Part shown: positions 1 to 6,735 of the stretch, piece by piece
Numbering within the stretch: the first letter of the stretch is position 1
How the letters are laid out: every line of letters begins with the position of its first letter
Source: JBGPIK01 sp041484845
GTDB taxonomy: Bacteria; Desulfobacterota; Binatia; UBA9968
Assembly (NCBI GenBank): GCA_041484845.1
Contig: JBGPIK010000136.1
Coordinates: 1 to 15,041, forward strand
Length of the DNA: 15,041 bases
Direction of reading: 5' to 3'
Notes under the pieces: generated by a model
Told to the model about the DNA's origin: nothing
Databases searched by the model: none
The model's input: only the letters and a program-made list of their open reading frames with translations
Translations under genes and position numbers: made by a program

Positions 1-1054
1 GCCAGAGCGCCTCCGGAAAATTCCGGCGGCGCAGCGACATCATGTAAAAAGTTAGCTGATCGATCTGTTGCTCGCTCAGGCCAAACTCAGGCATGGCGGA
101 GCCGTGGACGACGGAGGCGGGAGCGCGGAAGTGCTGCTTTAACCAATTCGCCAGCGTCGCATCGTTTTCCACCGCGGAGAAGTTGAGCAGTCCGGGATCT
201 TTATTGCCGATTGCCGTCAAGTCCGGGCCGTCATCGCCGCCGACGCCACGCACTTTGTGGCAGCCGCGGCAGCCCAGCGTATGGAACAACGCCTTGGCTT
301 CCACCAGGCCGGGCGCGCCCATGCGCGAGCGCAAATACTCATCGATGACTTGGCGTTCGCTATCCGAAAGCTGGCCGAACGCCGTGATCCACGGACCGGA
401 GGCAGCTTTCTTTTTCTGCTCAAGGTGATGTTCGTACCAGTTGGTTTTGAAACCGGATGCGCCGACACGCGAAAGGTCGGGGCCTTCCTGACCGCCCGTG
501 CCGCCGGGTCTTAGCGTGCCGCCGCGGCCGTCCAGCTTATGGCAAGCCAGGCAGTCGGCTTGTTCAAAGTGGGCGCGGCCGTTTTCGAGTTGGGTCAAAT
601 TCGGAACGCTTAGATGCGTGTGGCAGCCGCCGCAGCCCGCGTACAAATATTTTTTAGGCAGCATCGGTTCGGGCCAATTCGGGACATCGCCGTGGGCATC
701 GGCGGTGGCGGTAGCTCGGCCCTGCCCGGCGTGACACACCGTGCAGCCGTAAGAGGCGGGATCGTGAACGACATCGGGATGGCGGCCATAAAGCCGATTG
801 CCCTCGATACCGGTCTCGCCCGGTGCCATGCCGACGTGGCAACTCACGCAACGGTCGGTAGCCCCCAATTCCCGGCTGACGATCTGGCGCAGTTGAATGG
901 GGAAGGCGACGGCTTGAGCCGAGGAAAGCTGCTGTTGAATCTGGCGTTGAATCACACGCCAGTCGCGCAAGAGATTTTCATCGATGGCCGCCCACAAAAG
1001 CACCGCCAGTGTTCCGAGGCTCGACCACAGGAGCAAATGTTTGTTGGCTTTCAT
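1..1054 (-). CDS. Membrane-anchored multihaem cytochrome c, C-terminus cut by window edge
   Basis: The reading frame starts at ATG 1054 and is still open at position 1, giving 351 codons. Residues 7-23 form one hydrophobic segment with no obvious cleavage site, so it is probably an N-terminal membrane anchor with the haem part in the periplasm. Five CxxCH haem-attachment motifs are visible at residues 69-73 (CVSCH), 104-108 (CTVCH), 141-145 (CGGCH), 168-172 (CLACH) and 262-266 (CRGCH). The first three are close together. The last two each begin a monohaem-type domain carrying a GPDL motif (191-194 and 276-279). The second has a likely axial Met at 321 (SAMPEF); the first has ITAF where the Met is expected. 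It follows cytochrome b by 135 bp, so I infer it is the electron-accepting c subunit of the quinol oxidoreductase. More haems may lie outside the window. The ribosome binding site is weak. The haem motifs are certain; the exact role is inferred. Confidence 0.93.
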   Translation of the reverse strand, partial: MKANKHLLLWSSLGTLAVLLWAAIDENLLRDWRVIQRQIQQQLSSAQAVAFPIQLRQIVSRELGATDRCVSCHVGMAPGETGIEGNRLYGRHPDVVHDPASYGCTVCHAGQGRATATADAHGDVPNWPEPMLPKKYLYAGCGGCHTHLSVPNLTQLENGRAHFEQADCLACHKLDGRGGTLRPGGTGGQEGPDLSRVGASGFKTNWYEHHLEQKKKAASGPWITAFGQLSDSERQVIDEYLRSRMGAPGLVEAKALFHTLGCRGCHKVRGVGGDDGPDLTAIGNKDPGLLNFSAVENDATLANWLKQHFRAPASVVHGSAMPEFGLSEQQIDQLTFYMMSLRRRNFPEALW

Positions 1055-1075
1055 GTTCTAAATCCCGATAGAAGA

Positions 1076-1177
1076 TTGGAGTACTGGAGTGGTGGAGTAC
1101 TGGAGTATTGGGTCTCGTGCATCACTCCATCACTCCATTACTCCAACACTCCAATGGTCGATTACTCCAATACCCCA
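1076..1177. repeat. Octamer-built palindromic element, copy 1
   Basis: On the plus strand the left arm is four tandem octamers of the form TGGAGTNN (from 1077). A centre TGGGTCTCGTGC follows, then a right arm of complementary octamers NNYACTCC, with one degenerate unit (AATGGTCG). The arms can pair into a long hairpin. It lies between the cytochrome b stop (1190) and the cytochrome c start (1054). A second copy at 9962-10055 shares a nearly identical centre and placement. The function is unknown; an mRNA stability or processing signal, an attenuator, or a small mobile palindrome are all possible. Confidence 0.85.
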
Positions 1178-1189
1178 TTTTCTTCCCCT

Positions 1190-2758
1190 CTAGTGTCCCG
1201 GCCACTGGGAGGGCGACCAATAGAAGTCCCAGTTCGGTCCGCGGAAATAGGTTCCGATCACGGTGAGGACAACAAAGCCGCACACGAAACAAGTAAACAA
1301 CGCGAGGGCGCCGGCGCGCGTTGAGTTGTATTTGCGCAGGCAGGCTAACGAGTAGGCCGCATAGAGAACCGTTAGCAGGGTGCCGGGATTGAGCAGCGTG
1401 ATGATCAATTGCGGCACGCCGGGCCACCATTGGCGAATCCAGCCGAAGCGAATCACCAGCGCTTCCATAATCACTACAGACAGCAGGCCGAAAACAGTCG
1501 CGCGCAAAACAAGGATGCGTCCTCCGGGTCCGCCAAACCACGAGCCGGTGCCAACGCTTTCGCGATCGAGATAAGGAATTAATCCGAGGCCGATCAGGAC
1601 GATGGAGGGAATGCCGATGCCGCCCATGAAGGCGGATTGGGAAACTAATTCTTGCAGGCCGAGAAAATACCAGGGAGCCTTGGCGGGATTTTCAGGGACT
1701 GCGGGATTGGCCAATTCTTTCAGCGGCGCATCCAGGAAGATCGCCAGCAAGAGGGAGATCGCGATCGTCAACATGAAGACGGCCGCTTCGCCGACCATGA
1801 GATGGGGCATGGACGGAACCGTTTGCTCGGGGCCGTCCCCGACAATCGCGGTTTTGCCTTTCACGATGGCGGCGAGGCTATAGGTCTTTTGCGGAGCCTC
1901 AGTAAAAATCGGATACGTTTCCTGAGAAGGAGTTCCGAGACGCCGGTCCGCATCGGCCGGCCGCGTCAGCCCGCCGTCTTTGCGAATGCGCCAGAAGTGT
2001 ACGGCCACGAGCGTAACCAACACCAACGGCAGAATCATGACATGAAAGAGATAAAAGCGGATCAGCGCTTCCTCGCCGACTTCTTCGGAACCCAAAAGAA
2101 TTAATTTTTGAATGCCGCCCATGTCGAACCACCGGGTGATGCCAAGGACATCGGTGACTTCGCGCGGGGATTGCGCGATGTTGGCGCCGATGGTGATTGC
2201 CCAATAGGCCAACTGATCCCAGGGTAACAGATATCCGGTAAAAGAAAGGCCGAGCGTGACGGCGAGCAGCCCCATGCCGACGATCCAATTGAATTCGCGC
2301 CGCATTCGATAGGCGGCGGTATAGAAAACACGCATCATGTGAAGGAGGACAACCACCACCATCAAATTGGCCGACCAGCGGTGCACATTGCGAATGAAAC
2401 GTCCCGTGGGCACAACGAAATGAATATCCTTAATAGACAGGTAAGCGACGTCAGGATACGGCTTGTAATAGAACATGAGCAGCACGCCGGTGACCAACAG
2501 CACGAAAAAGGAAGAGATTGCGGCGATGCCCAAGCCCCACGTCGTTGACCAGCGCAGGCTCCAGCGATGGGTTCGCACCGGATGCAAATGGAGAAACACA
2601 TTGCCGAACACGAACGTCGACCGCGTGCGATCCGAGTGCGGAGTACCGGTGCGGAACATGGTCTCGCGCAGGCGCTGCGGCAGGGCTTTCAAGTTTGCAA
2701 GAAAACGTTCCTGGGCCGGCTCTTCTTCCGCGCTCTGTTTTTCTGCGAGTTGATTCAT
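1190..2758 (-). CDS. Cytochrome b of a quinol:cytochrome c oxidoreductase (b6 and subunit IV domains in one chain)
   Basis: The 522-residue protein is the diheme membrane subunit that oxidises quinol and passes electrons to the Rieske protein and across the membrane. Haem ligands are H126/H140 and H239/H254. The second pair is 15 residues apart, as in cytochrome b6, rather than the 14 of mitochondrial cytochrome b. Helices are visible at roughly 74-97, 130-149, 159-178, 235-256, 322-342, 382-396, 416-436, 458-474 and 483-503. The motif GYLLPWDQ (175-182) is the conserved stretch near the quinol site. The C-terminal half contains PENPAKAPWYFLGLQEL from 355, equivalent to the PEWY region but without a Glu in that place. 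The start overlaps the Rieske stop by ATGA, implying translational coupling. The length fits b6 plus subunit IV fused, as in many menaquinol-oxidising bc complexes. I see no Cys at the N-terminal position that would suggest an extra covalent haem. The family assignment is very secure; the quinone type is inferred. Confidence 0.95.
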   Translation of the reverse strand: MNQLAEKQSAEEEPAQERFLANLKALPQRLRETMFRTGTPHSDRTRSTFVFGNVFLHLHPVRTHRWSLRWSTTWGLGIAAISSFFVLLVTGVLLMFYYKPYPDVAYLSIKDIHFVVPTGRFIRNVHRWSANLMVVVVLLHMMRVFYTAAYRMRREFNWIVGMGLLAVTLGLSFTGYLLPWDQLAYWAITIGANIAQSPREVTDVLGITRWFDMGGIQKLILLGSEEVGEEALIRFYLFHVMILPLVLVTLVAVHFWRIRKDGGLTRPADADRRLGTPSQETYPIFTEAPQKTYSLAAIVKGKTAIVGDGPEQTVPSMPHLMVGEAAVFMLTIAISLLLAIFLDAPLKELANPAVPENPAKAPWYFLGLQELVSQSAFMGGIGIPSIVLIGLGLIPYLDRESVGTGSWFGGPGGRILVLRATVFGLLSVVIMEALVIRFGWIRQWWPGVPQLIITLLNPGTLLTVLYAAYSLACLRKYNSTRAGALALFTCFVCGFVVLTVIGTYFRGPNWDFYWSPSQWPGH

Positions 2759-3252
2759 ACGACCACCGTTGTTCCTGCGGGGACTGTCTTGCCTTCATCG
2801 ATAAGAAAATTGTCGCCGCCCAAGGGTTTCACCTCGAGCCAGGGCAGCCCTTTGGGCGCCGGTCCCTTCGCCACGGACCCATCTTTGTTGAATTTCGAAC
2901 CGTGACACGGGCAGTCGAATCCCTTCTCCGTCGCTTTAACGATACAGCCCAAATGCGTGCATACGGTGGAGACTACATAGACACCGGCAGCTTCTTTAAA
3001 GACCGCGACGGAACGACCGGCGGGAATGTAGACTTGCCCCGAATCCAGCGAAGCCGGTAGTCTAACGCGGAATCTTTTAGACGGAGAGGGCAATACGGCT
3101 GCTTTCGGCAAGCGCGCAGCCCCAAGAAATCCAAAAAGCAGGGCAGCGGCTGCCGACCACCATGCGGCAAGCCCAAGGAAATCCCGGCGCGGCATGAGCT
3201 CGGGCTCAAGACGCGACCGGCTCGGTTGTGCGGGTTTGGGATCGGTTGTCAT
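2755..3252 (-). CDS. Rieske [2Fe-2S] subunit of the bc-type complex
   Basis: The 165-residue protein transfers electrons from quinol at cytochrome b to the cytochrome c subunit. Both cluster-binding boxes are present: CTHLGC at 98-103 and CPCHGS at 114-119, giving ligands C98, H100, C114 and H117, with C103 and C116 as the likely disulfide. Residues 22-48 (RRDFLG followed by a hydrophobic stretch) look like a twin-arginine leader that stays as the membrane anchor. I chose ATG 3252 because GAGG lies a few bases upstream. The longer frame from 3330 would translate the repeat element that precedes the gene and adds no conserved sequence. The stop overlaps the cytochrome b start by four bases. 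The gene follows the flavoprotein gene after a 190 bp gap that holds two hairpins. Rieske proteins of dioxygenases share the boxes, but the neighbours and leader argue against that. Confidence 0.96.
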   Translation of the reverse strand: MTTDPKPAQPSRSRLEPELMPRRDFLGLAAWWSAAAALLFGFLGAARLPKAAVLPSPSKRFRVRLPASLDSGQVYIPAGRSVAVFKEAAGVYVVSTVCTHLGCIVKATEKGFDCPCHGSKFNKDGSVAKGPAPKGLPWLEVKPLGGDNFLIDEGKTVPAGTTVVV

Positions 3253-3287
3253 GTGGTCCTCGTTTGGTTGTCGTGTCTCGAAGATTG

Positions 3288-3403
3288 AAATCCCCCTTTG
3301 TCCCCCTTTTTCAAAGGGGGAATGATCCAAAAACGCAAGAAGAATTTTGCTCTGTAAGTATTTGGAACTCCCCTCTTTGGAAAAGAGGGGCCGGGGGAGA
3401 TTT
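3288..3403. repeat. Inverted pair of C-rich hairpin elements in the flavoprotein-Rieske gap
   Basis: Two related units lie in opposite orientation, separated by about 35 bp. Unit 1 (3288-3328) contains TCCCCCTTT at 3301-3309 pairing with AAAGGGGGA at 3313-3321 around a 3-nt loop. Unit 2 (3364-3403) contains CCCCTCTTT at 3370-3378 pairing with AAAGAGGGG at 3382-3390, also with a 3-nt loop. Read on the minus strand, unit 2 begins AAATCTCCCCC, similar to AAATCCCCC at the start of unit 1, so the two appear to be diverged copies of one element. The arrangement resembles a BIME, a pair of inverted REP units. It may affect stability or termination of the operon transcript between the flavoprotein and the Rieske gene. 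No transposase is near. Confidence 0.8.
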
Positions 3404-3442
3404 TCCGGATTTCGATATCAGTATTAGGACTGGAATGAGGCG

Positions 3443-5380
3443 TCATGCGCTCCTCCACTCGGTTCTAAAAGTCACTCGCTCCATGTCGATAGCGTCGGCT
3501 GGACAACGATCGACGCAAAGCGCGCAGCGAATGCAGCGGTCCTCGTCCTTTAAAATGGCCGAGTTATGTTCCCAGTCGGCGTCTTCGCTCAATTGCGACT
3601 GCGCCAGAGCCGTTAACTCCGACGTCGATTTGAGCGACGAAAGAGAAACGATTTTCAGGCAAAGGGTAGGGCACACGTCGACGCATCCGCCGCAGAGTAT
3701 GCAGCGGCTGCCGTCGAAGACCGGTGTGACGCCGCAATCGAGACAGCGCGATGCCTCGCGGACCGCGGCTTCTTCTGCCAGGCATTTCTCCACGACAGCC
3801 TGTGGATTTTGCAATCGCTCTGTTGCTTCGAGGGCGGGAAGCTCGACGCGGCGAATCCTTTCATAGCCGCGCTCGCGCTTATAATGGTCGAGGCGCACGA
3901 AACTCATCAACGTTTCAGGGTGGAGCTTGCGGCCGGTTACATGTTCATAGATTGAGCGAGCGGCTTTTTTGCCGGACGCGACCGCATCGATCAGCAGCCG
4001 CGGTCCATGAGCCAAATCGCCGGCGACGAAAATGCCCTGGGCTGTCGTCATAAGCGTTTGCGGATCGACCTTGGGCCAACCCGGGCGAAATTGCTCGACA
4101 TCGGCGCCGCCGTCCTCGAGAAAAGAGAGATCGGTCGCTTGCCCCGCGGCAATTAAAACCGTGTCGCAGTCAAGCCGTTGCAGATCGTTGTCGTCGAATT
4201 GGGGTGCAAAGCGGCGTTGGCTATCGTAAACGCGCAAGCATCGTTTGAGTTCGAGCGCTATCACGCGGCCCTGATCGTTGCGCCGGATCGCGATCGGCCC
4301 CCACCCGGAAACGCGTTCAATGCCTTCCTCATCGCCTTCGACAATCTCCGTTGTGTCCGCCGGCATTTCCTCGAGCGTCTCGAGCGAAGCAAGGCGCACG
4401 CGCCGGGTGCCGGGAAGGCGCGCCGCGGTCCGCGCCGCATCGTAGGCGGCCTGCCGCACAACGGTGCGCGCCACGTCATAGGCAACATTGCCCCCGCCGA
4501 TGACGACCACGTCCGAGCCCAAGGGTAAGCTTTCGCCAAGTGATACGGCGCGCAGAAAATCAACGCCGCCGTAGACACCGGGCCCGGCCTCGCCCGGAAG
4601 CCCTAACCCTCTAGGCCGCTTGGCACCCACGGTAATGAGCACTGCGGCAAATTCTTCGCGCAGGGATCTAAACGAAACGTCGCGTCCGATTTGAATATTG
4701 CAGCGGATCTCTACGCCGAGAGCTGCGATGACGGCGACTTCCCGACGAATCAGTTCGCGCGGCAAGCGATATTCCGGCACTCCGACCGCCAGCATGCCTG
4801 CCGCGACCGGCTCCAACTCAAAAACCACCGGTTTTAATCCAAGCAGCGCAAGATCGTGTGCCGCGCTGAGCCCCGCCGGGCCCGATCCGATGATCGCGAC
4901 GCGTTCGTCTTTAGCAGGGGTGAAGGAGCCCTGAACGGCGTGACGGAGCAAAAAGGCCAATTCTTCGGCATCTCCGGCGACGGTGGGCGCCTGTTTTTGA
5001 AGAGCCGCCAGAATTTCACTGCTCGAGCGGGCTTCGGCGCCGTAGGATTCGCAAACAAATCTTTTGAGGGCGCGGATCGCGATCGGCCGATCGGTTGTAA
5101 TAAAGGAGCTGTCGTTGTCGGTACGGGGAATTTTCCCGCGCCGGCAAGAAAGCTCGCAGGGCGCGCCGCAAACTCTGCCGCAAATCGACGCGAAAGGATT
5201 GGGCCCTCTGGCAATGAGGTAGGCCCTTTCAAAATCGCCGTCGGCGATGGCGCGAACATAACCTCGCGCATCGGTGTGCACCGGACAGGCGACCTGACAG
5301 GATATCAGTCCTTTATGGTGATCGGCCCTGGGAACCTCCACAGTGATGGGAGTTTCCGACAAAGCTTTATCAAGAGCCAT
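3443..5380 (-). CDS. Fe-S flavoprotein NAD(P) oxidoreductase (GltD-like core with N- and C-terminal [4Fe-4S] domains)
   Basis: The 645-residue protein is probably soluble and moves electrons between NAD(P)H and an iron-sulfur partner through FAD. The N-terminal domain has Cys at 28, 32, 67, 71, 75 and 79, the pattern of the Fe-S domain in glutamate synthase small subunits and dihydropyrimidine dehydrogenase. FAD binding is shown by the GSGPAG Rossmann motif at 165-170 and by FVAGD at 451-455. The second nucleotide site is GGGNVA at 295-300. The C-terminus carries a ferredoxin module: C560/C563/C566/C570 and C616/C619/C622/C626, plus C546/C549. Residues 300-322 contain an imperfect tandem repeat (AYDVARTVVRQ, then AYDAARTAARL). 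I chose ATG 5380; a TTG at 5398 in the same frame is possible, and neither has an ideal ribosome binding site. There is no glutamate synthase large subunit nearby. Its place between an Fe-S regulator and Rieske/cytochrome b suggests a link to the quinol oxidoreductase. The reaction and electron direction cannot be read from sequence. Confidence 0.88.
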   Translation of the reverse strand: MALDKALSETPITVEVPRADHHKGLISCQVACPVHTDARGYVRAIADGDFERAYLIARGPNPFASICGRVCGAPCELSCRRGKIPRTDNDSSFITTDRPIAIRALKRFVCESYGAEARSSSEILAALQKQAPTVAGDAEELAFLLRHAVQGSFTPAKDERVAIIGSGPAGLSAAHDLALLGLKPVVFELEPVAAGMLAVGVPEYRLPRELIRREVAVIAALGVEIRCNIQIGRDVSFRSLREEFAAVLITVGAKRPRGLGLPGEAGPGVYGGVDFLRAVSLGESLPLGSDVVVIGGGNVAYDVARTVVRQAAYDAARTAARLPGTRRVRLASLETLEEMPADTTEIVEGDEEGIERVSGWGPIAIRRNDQGRVIALELKRCLRVYDSQRRFAPQFDDNDLQRLDCDTVLIAAGQATDLSFLEDGGADVEQFRPGWPKVDPQTLMTTAQGIFVAGDLAHGPRLLIDAVASGKKAARSIYEHVTGRKLHPETLMSFVRLDHYKRERGYERIRRVELPALEATERLQNPQAVVEKCLAEEAAVREASRCLDCGVTPVFDGSRCILCGGCVDVCPTLCLKIVSLSSLKSTSELTALAQSQLSEDADWEHNSAILKDEDRCIRCALCVDRCPADAIDMERVTFRTEWRSA

Positions 5381-5444
5381 TCTTGCTGTTCCCCACAACC
5401 TCCATCCGCCACCCCAAACGGATTTTCCCTATTGGGCTCGGCCG

Positions 5445-5858
5445 TCAAGCATGCAACCGCCCTCTCGCAAGATCGGCGAGCGATGTTTGTTCCATCATTT
5501 CCATGACCTGCTGCCGAACGCGCTTCCAGCGGGAATGCATTGGACAGGGATCAGAGTCGGCACATCGATCACTCCAGAAGATACAGCGGTCGAACAGTTC
5601 CGGTCCTTCGATCGCTAGAAAAACGTCTTTGATTTTGATGTCTTTTGCGCGCCGGGCCAAGGCATAGCCGCGGACCGCGCCGCGCGAGGACTGAAGCACG
5701 CCGGCTCGGGTGAGCTTCTGAAAAATCTTGGCAAGAAAGCTTTCTGGTATTTTCCCCGACCCAGCGATGTCGCGTAAGAGCATGGTCGCGCCAAATGGTT
5801 TTTTCGCCAAGGCAAGTAGGCCTTTGATCGCATAGTCACTTTCGCGCCCGAGCTTCAT
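5445..5858 (-). CDS. Rrf2-family transcriptional regulator with probable Fe-S cluster
   Basis: The 137-residue protein has the Rrf2 winged-helix fold: an N-terminal MKLGRESDYAIKGLLAL, a recognition region around 27-50 (LLRDIAGSGKIPESFLAKI) and the wing GAVRGYAL at 60-67. C92, C99 and C105, followed by H108, match the cluster-binding loop of IscR and NsrR, with CX6CX5C spacing. It should therefore sense Fe-S status, oxygen, NO or redox state. It is the first gene of the respiratory cluster, 64 bp upstream of the flavoprotein, and likely controls that operon and itself. An inverted repeat 17-39 bp upstream of its start is a candidate operator. The ATG has no strong Shine-Dalgarno sequence. It could equally be IscR-like, NsrR-like or RsrR-like; which one cannot be decided here. 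Confidence 0.92.
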   Translation of the reverse strand: MKLGRESDYAIKGLLALAKKPFGATMLLRDIAGSGKIPESFLAKIFQKLTRAGVLQSSRGAVRGYALARRAKDIKIKDVFLAIEGPELFDRCIFWSDRCADSDPCPMHSRWKRVRQQVMEMMEQTSLADLARGRLHA

Positions 5859-5874
5859 ATTTTGGCTGTCGAGT

Positions 5875-5897
5875 CAACGGACAAAAATGCTCCGTTG
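5875..5897. promoter_or_regulatory. Inverted repeat upstream of the Rrf2 gene, candidate operator
   Basis: CAACGGA (5875-5881) and TCCGTTG (5891-5897) form a perfect 7-bp inverted repeat with a 9-bp AT-rich spacer. It ends 17 bp before the Rrf2 start at 5858. A smaller repeat, GTTGC-N5-GCAAC (5894-5908), overlaps its far end. Rrf2 dimers bind dyad sites of about this size, so this may be the autoregulatory operator. No convincing -35/-10 pair was found, so the assignment is inferred from position and symmetry only. Confidence 0.4.
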
Positions 5898-5960
5898 CTG
5901 CTTGCAACGACACGCAAAAGCTATACCAGGCTCAAATCCTTTTGTTATCGAGGCTCAACG

Positions 5961-6128
5961 ATGGATCACGATGCGTCAGTGATCCAAGCTATAAGAAATT
6001 TGGGAATTTATTTTTGCAAGATCGACAAAGAGAAAAGAAAACGTGCTGTGAAGGGTGATCGTCGTCGGCTTGTAAATTTAGCCGTGCAGGCGGAACTGGA
6101 ATTATTGATCAGAACGTCGACCAATTAA
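5961..6128 (+). CDS. Possible small protein, unrecognised
   Basis: A 55-residue frame starts at ATG 5961 (MDHDASVIQAIR...) and runs 20 bp into the 3' end of the convergent Maf gene. An in-frame ATG at 5862 would give 88 residues. The product is basic in the middle (KIDKEKRKRAVKGDRRR) and helical in character. I recognise no family. Only a weak AGG precedes the start, and the first codons overlap a 7-bp inverted repeat at 5963-5985. It fills an otherwise gene-free 250 bp between the Rrf2 start and the Maf stop. It may be chance. Confidence 0.22.
   Translation: MDHDASVIQAIRNLGIYFCKIDKEKRKRAVKGDRRRLVNLAVQAELELLIRTSTN
5963..5985. other. Perfect 7-9-7 inverted repeat in the Rrf2-Maf intergenic region
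   Basis: GGATCAC (5963-5969) and GTGATCC (5979-5985) are exact inverted repeats around a 9-bp spacer. The geometry is the same as at 5875-5897, but the sequence differs. Neither side has a T-tract, so it does not look like an intrinsic terminator. It could be a second regulator site or a chance dyad. Confidence 0.4.
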
Positions 6129-6735
6129 GAAACTCTTTATCGGCGTAAAGTCTGTCCACGTCCAAAGGAAACGCTACGCCGCGGCTTTTCAAATAGTCGC
6201 TGATCGGTTTTAAAGGCAAGCCGACGGCGGCGAGGTAATCGCCGCGGATTAACTCGATGAGAGCCCGGCCCTCACCTTGAATCGAATACGCGCCGGCCTT
6301 GTCCAGCGATTCGTTGCAAGCGAGATAGCGCTCAATGTCCGCATCGGAATATGCACGCATCGTAACCAAGACTTCTTGGACGGTTTTAAGTCCGGCCCCG
6401 CCCGTCCCATCGATGATCGCCACGCTGGTAAAGATCACGTGAGTATTGCCTGAGAGCGAGCGCAACATTTCTCGCGCATGACCTTTTCCGTTGGGTTTAC
6501 CGATCTTCAGTCCATCGAGGAGAATCATAGTGTCGCTGCCGATCACGATACGTCCAGGATGCCTTCGGGCGACCGACGCGGCTTTGCCTATTGCGAAATC
6601 CAGGACTTCGTTCGCGACCGGGCGTTTGCCGGAGACGAGCTCATGAAAATCCGGCGCAATCACATCGAAGGGCAGGCCGAGAAGCGCGACTATTTCGCGC
6701 CGCCGCGGCGATGTGGAGGCGAGGATCACTCTCAT
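6109..6735 (-). CDS. maf: Maf-family nucleoside triphosphate pyrophosphatase
   Basis: The 208-residue protein belongs to the Maf/YhdE family, cytosolic enzymes that hydrolyse dTTP, UTP or modified nucleotides to monophosphates and pyrophosphate. Family motifs are present: LASTSPRRREI near the N-terminus (5-15), GSDT at 66-69 with the catalytic Asp at 68, IGKP at 78-81 and DKAGAYSIQG at 145-154. The last motif is typical of the dTTP/UTP-type YhdE branch rather than the YceF branch. Its ATG overlaps the stop of the upstream dihydrouridine synthase (ATGA), so the two are co-translated. Length is normal. The substrate is inferred from motifs. Confidence 0.94.
   Translation of the reverse strand: MRVILASTSPRRREIVALLGLPFDVIAPDFHELVSGKRPVANEVLDFAIGKAASVARRHPGRIVIGSDTMILLDGLKIGKPNGKGHAREMLRSLSGNTHVIFTSVAIIDGTGGAGLKTVQEVLVTMRAYSDADIERYLACNESLDKAGAYSIQGEGRALIELIRGDYLAAVGLPLKPISDYLKSRGVAFPLDVDRLYADKEFLNWSTF

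Noticed and set aside
1076..1177. Octamer repeat considered as a CRISPR array
   Set aside because: There are no unique spacers of constant length; the units are contiguous octamers forming one palindrome.
614..1324. Plus-strand 236-residue frame across the cytochrome c gene and octamer repeat
   Set aside because: It is the antisense shadow of the multihaem cytochrome c gene followed by translated octamer repeat; no family resemblance.
3253..3330. Upstream extension of the Rieske gene to 3330
   Set aside because: It would translate the C-rich repeat element and adds residues before a normal Tat-type leader; ATG 3252 has a ribosome binding site.
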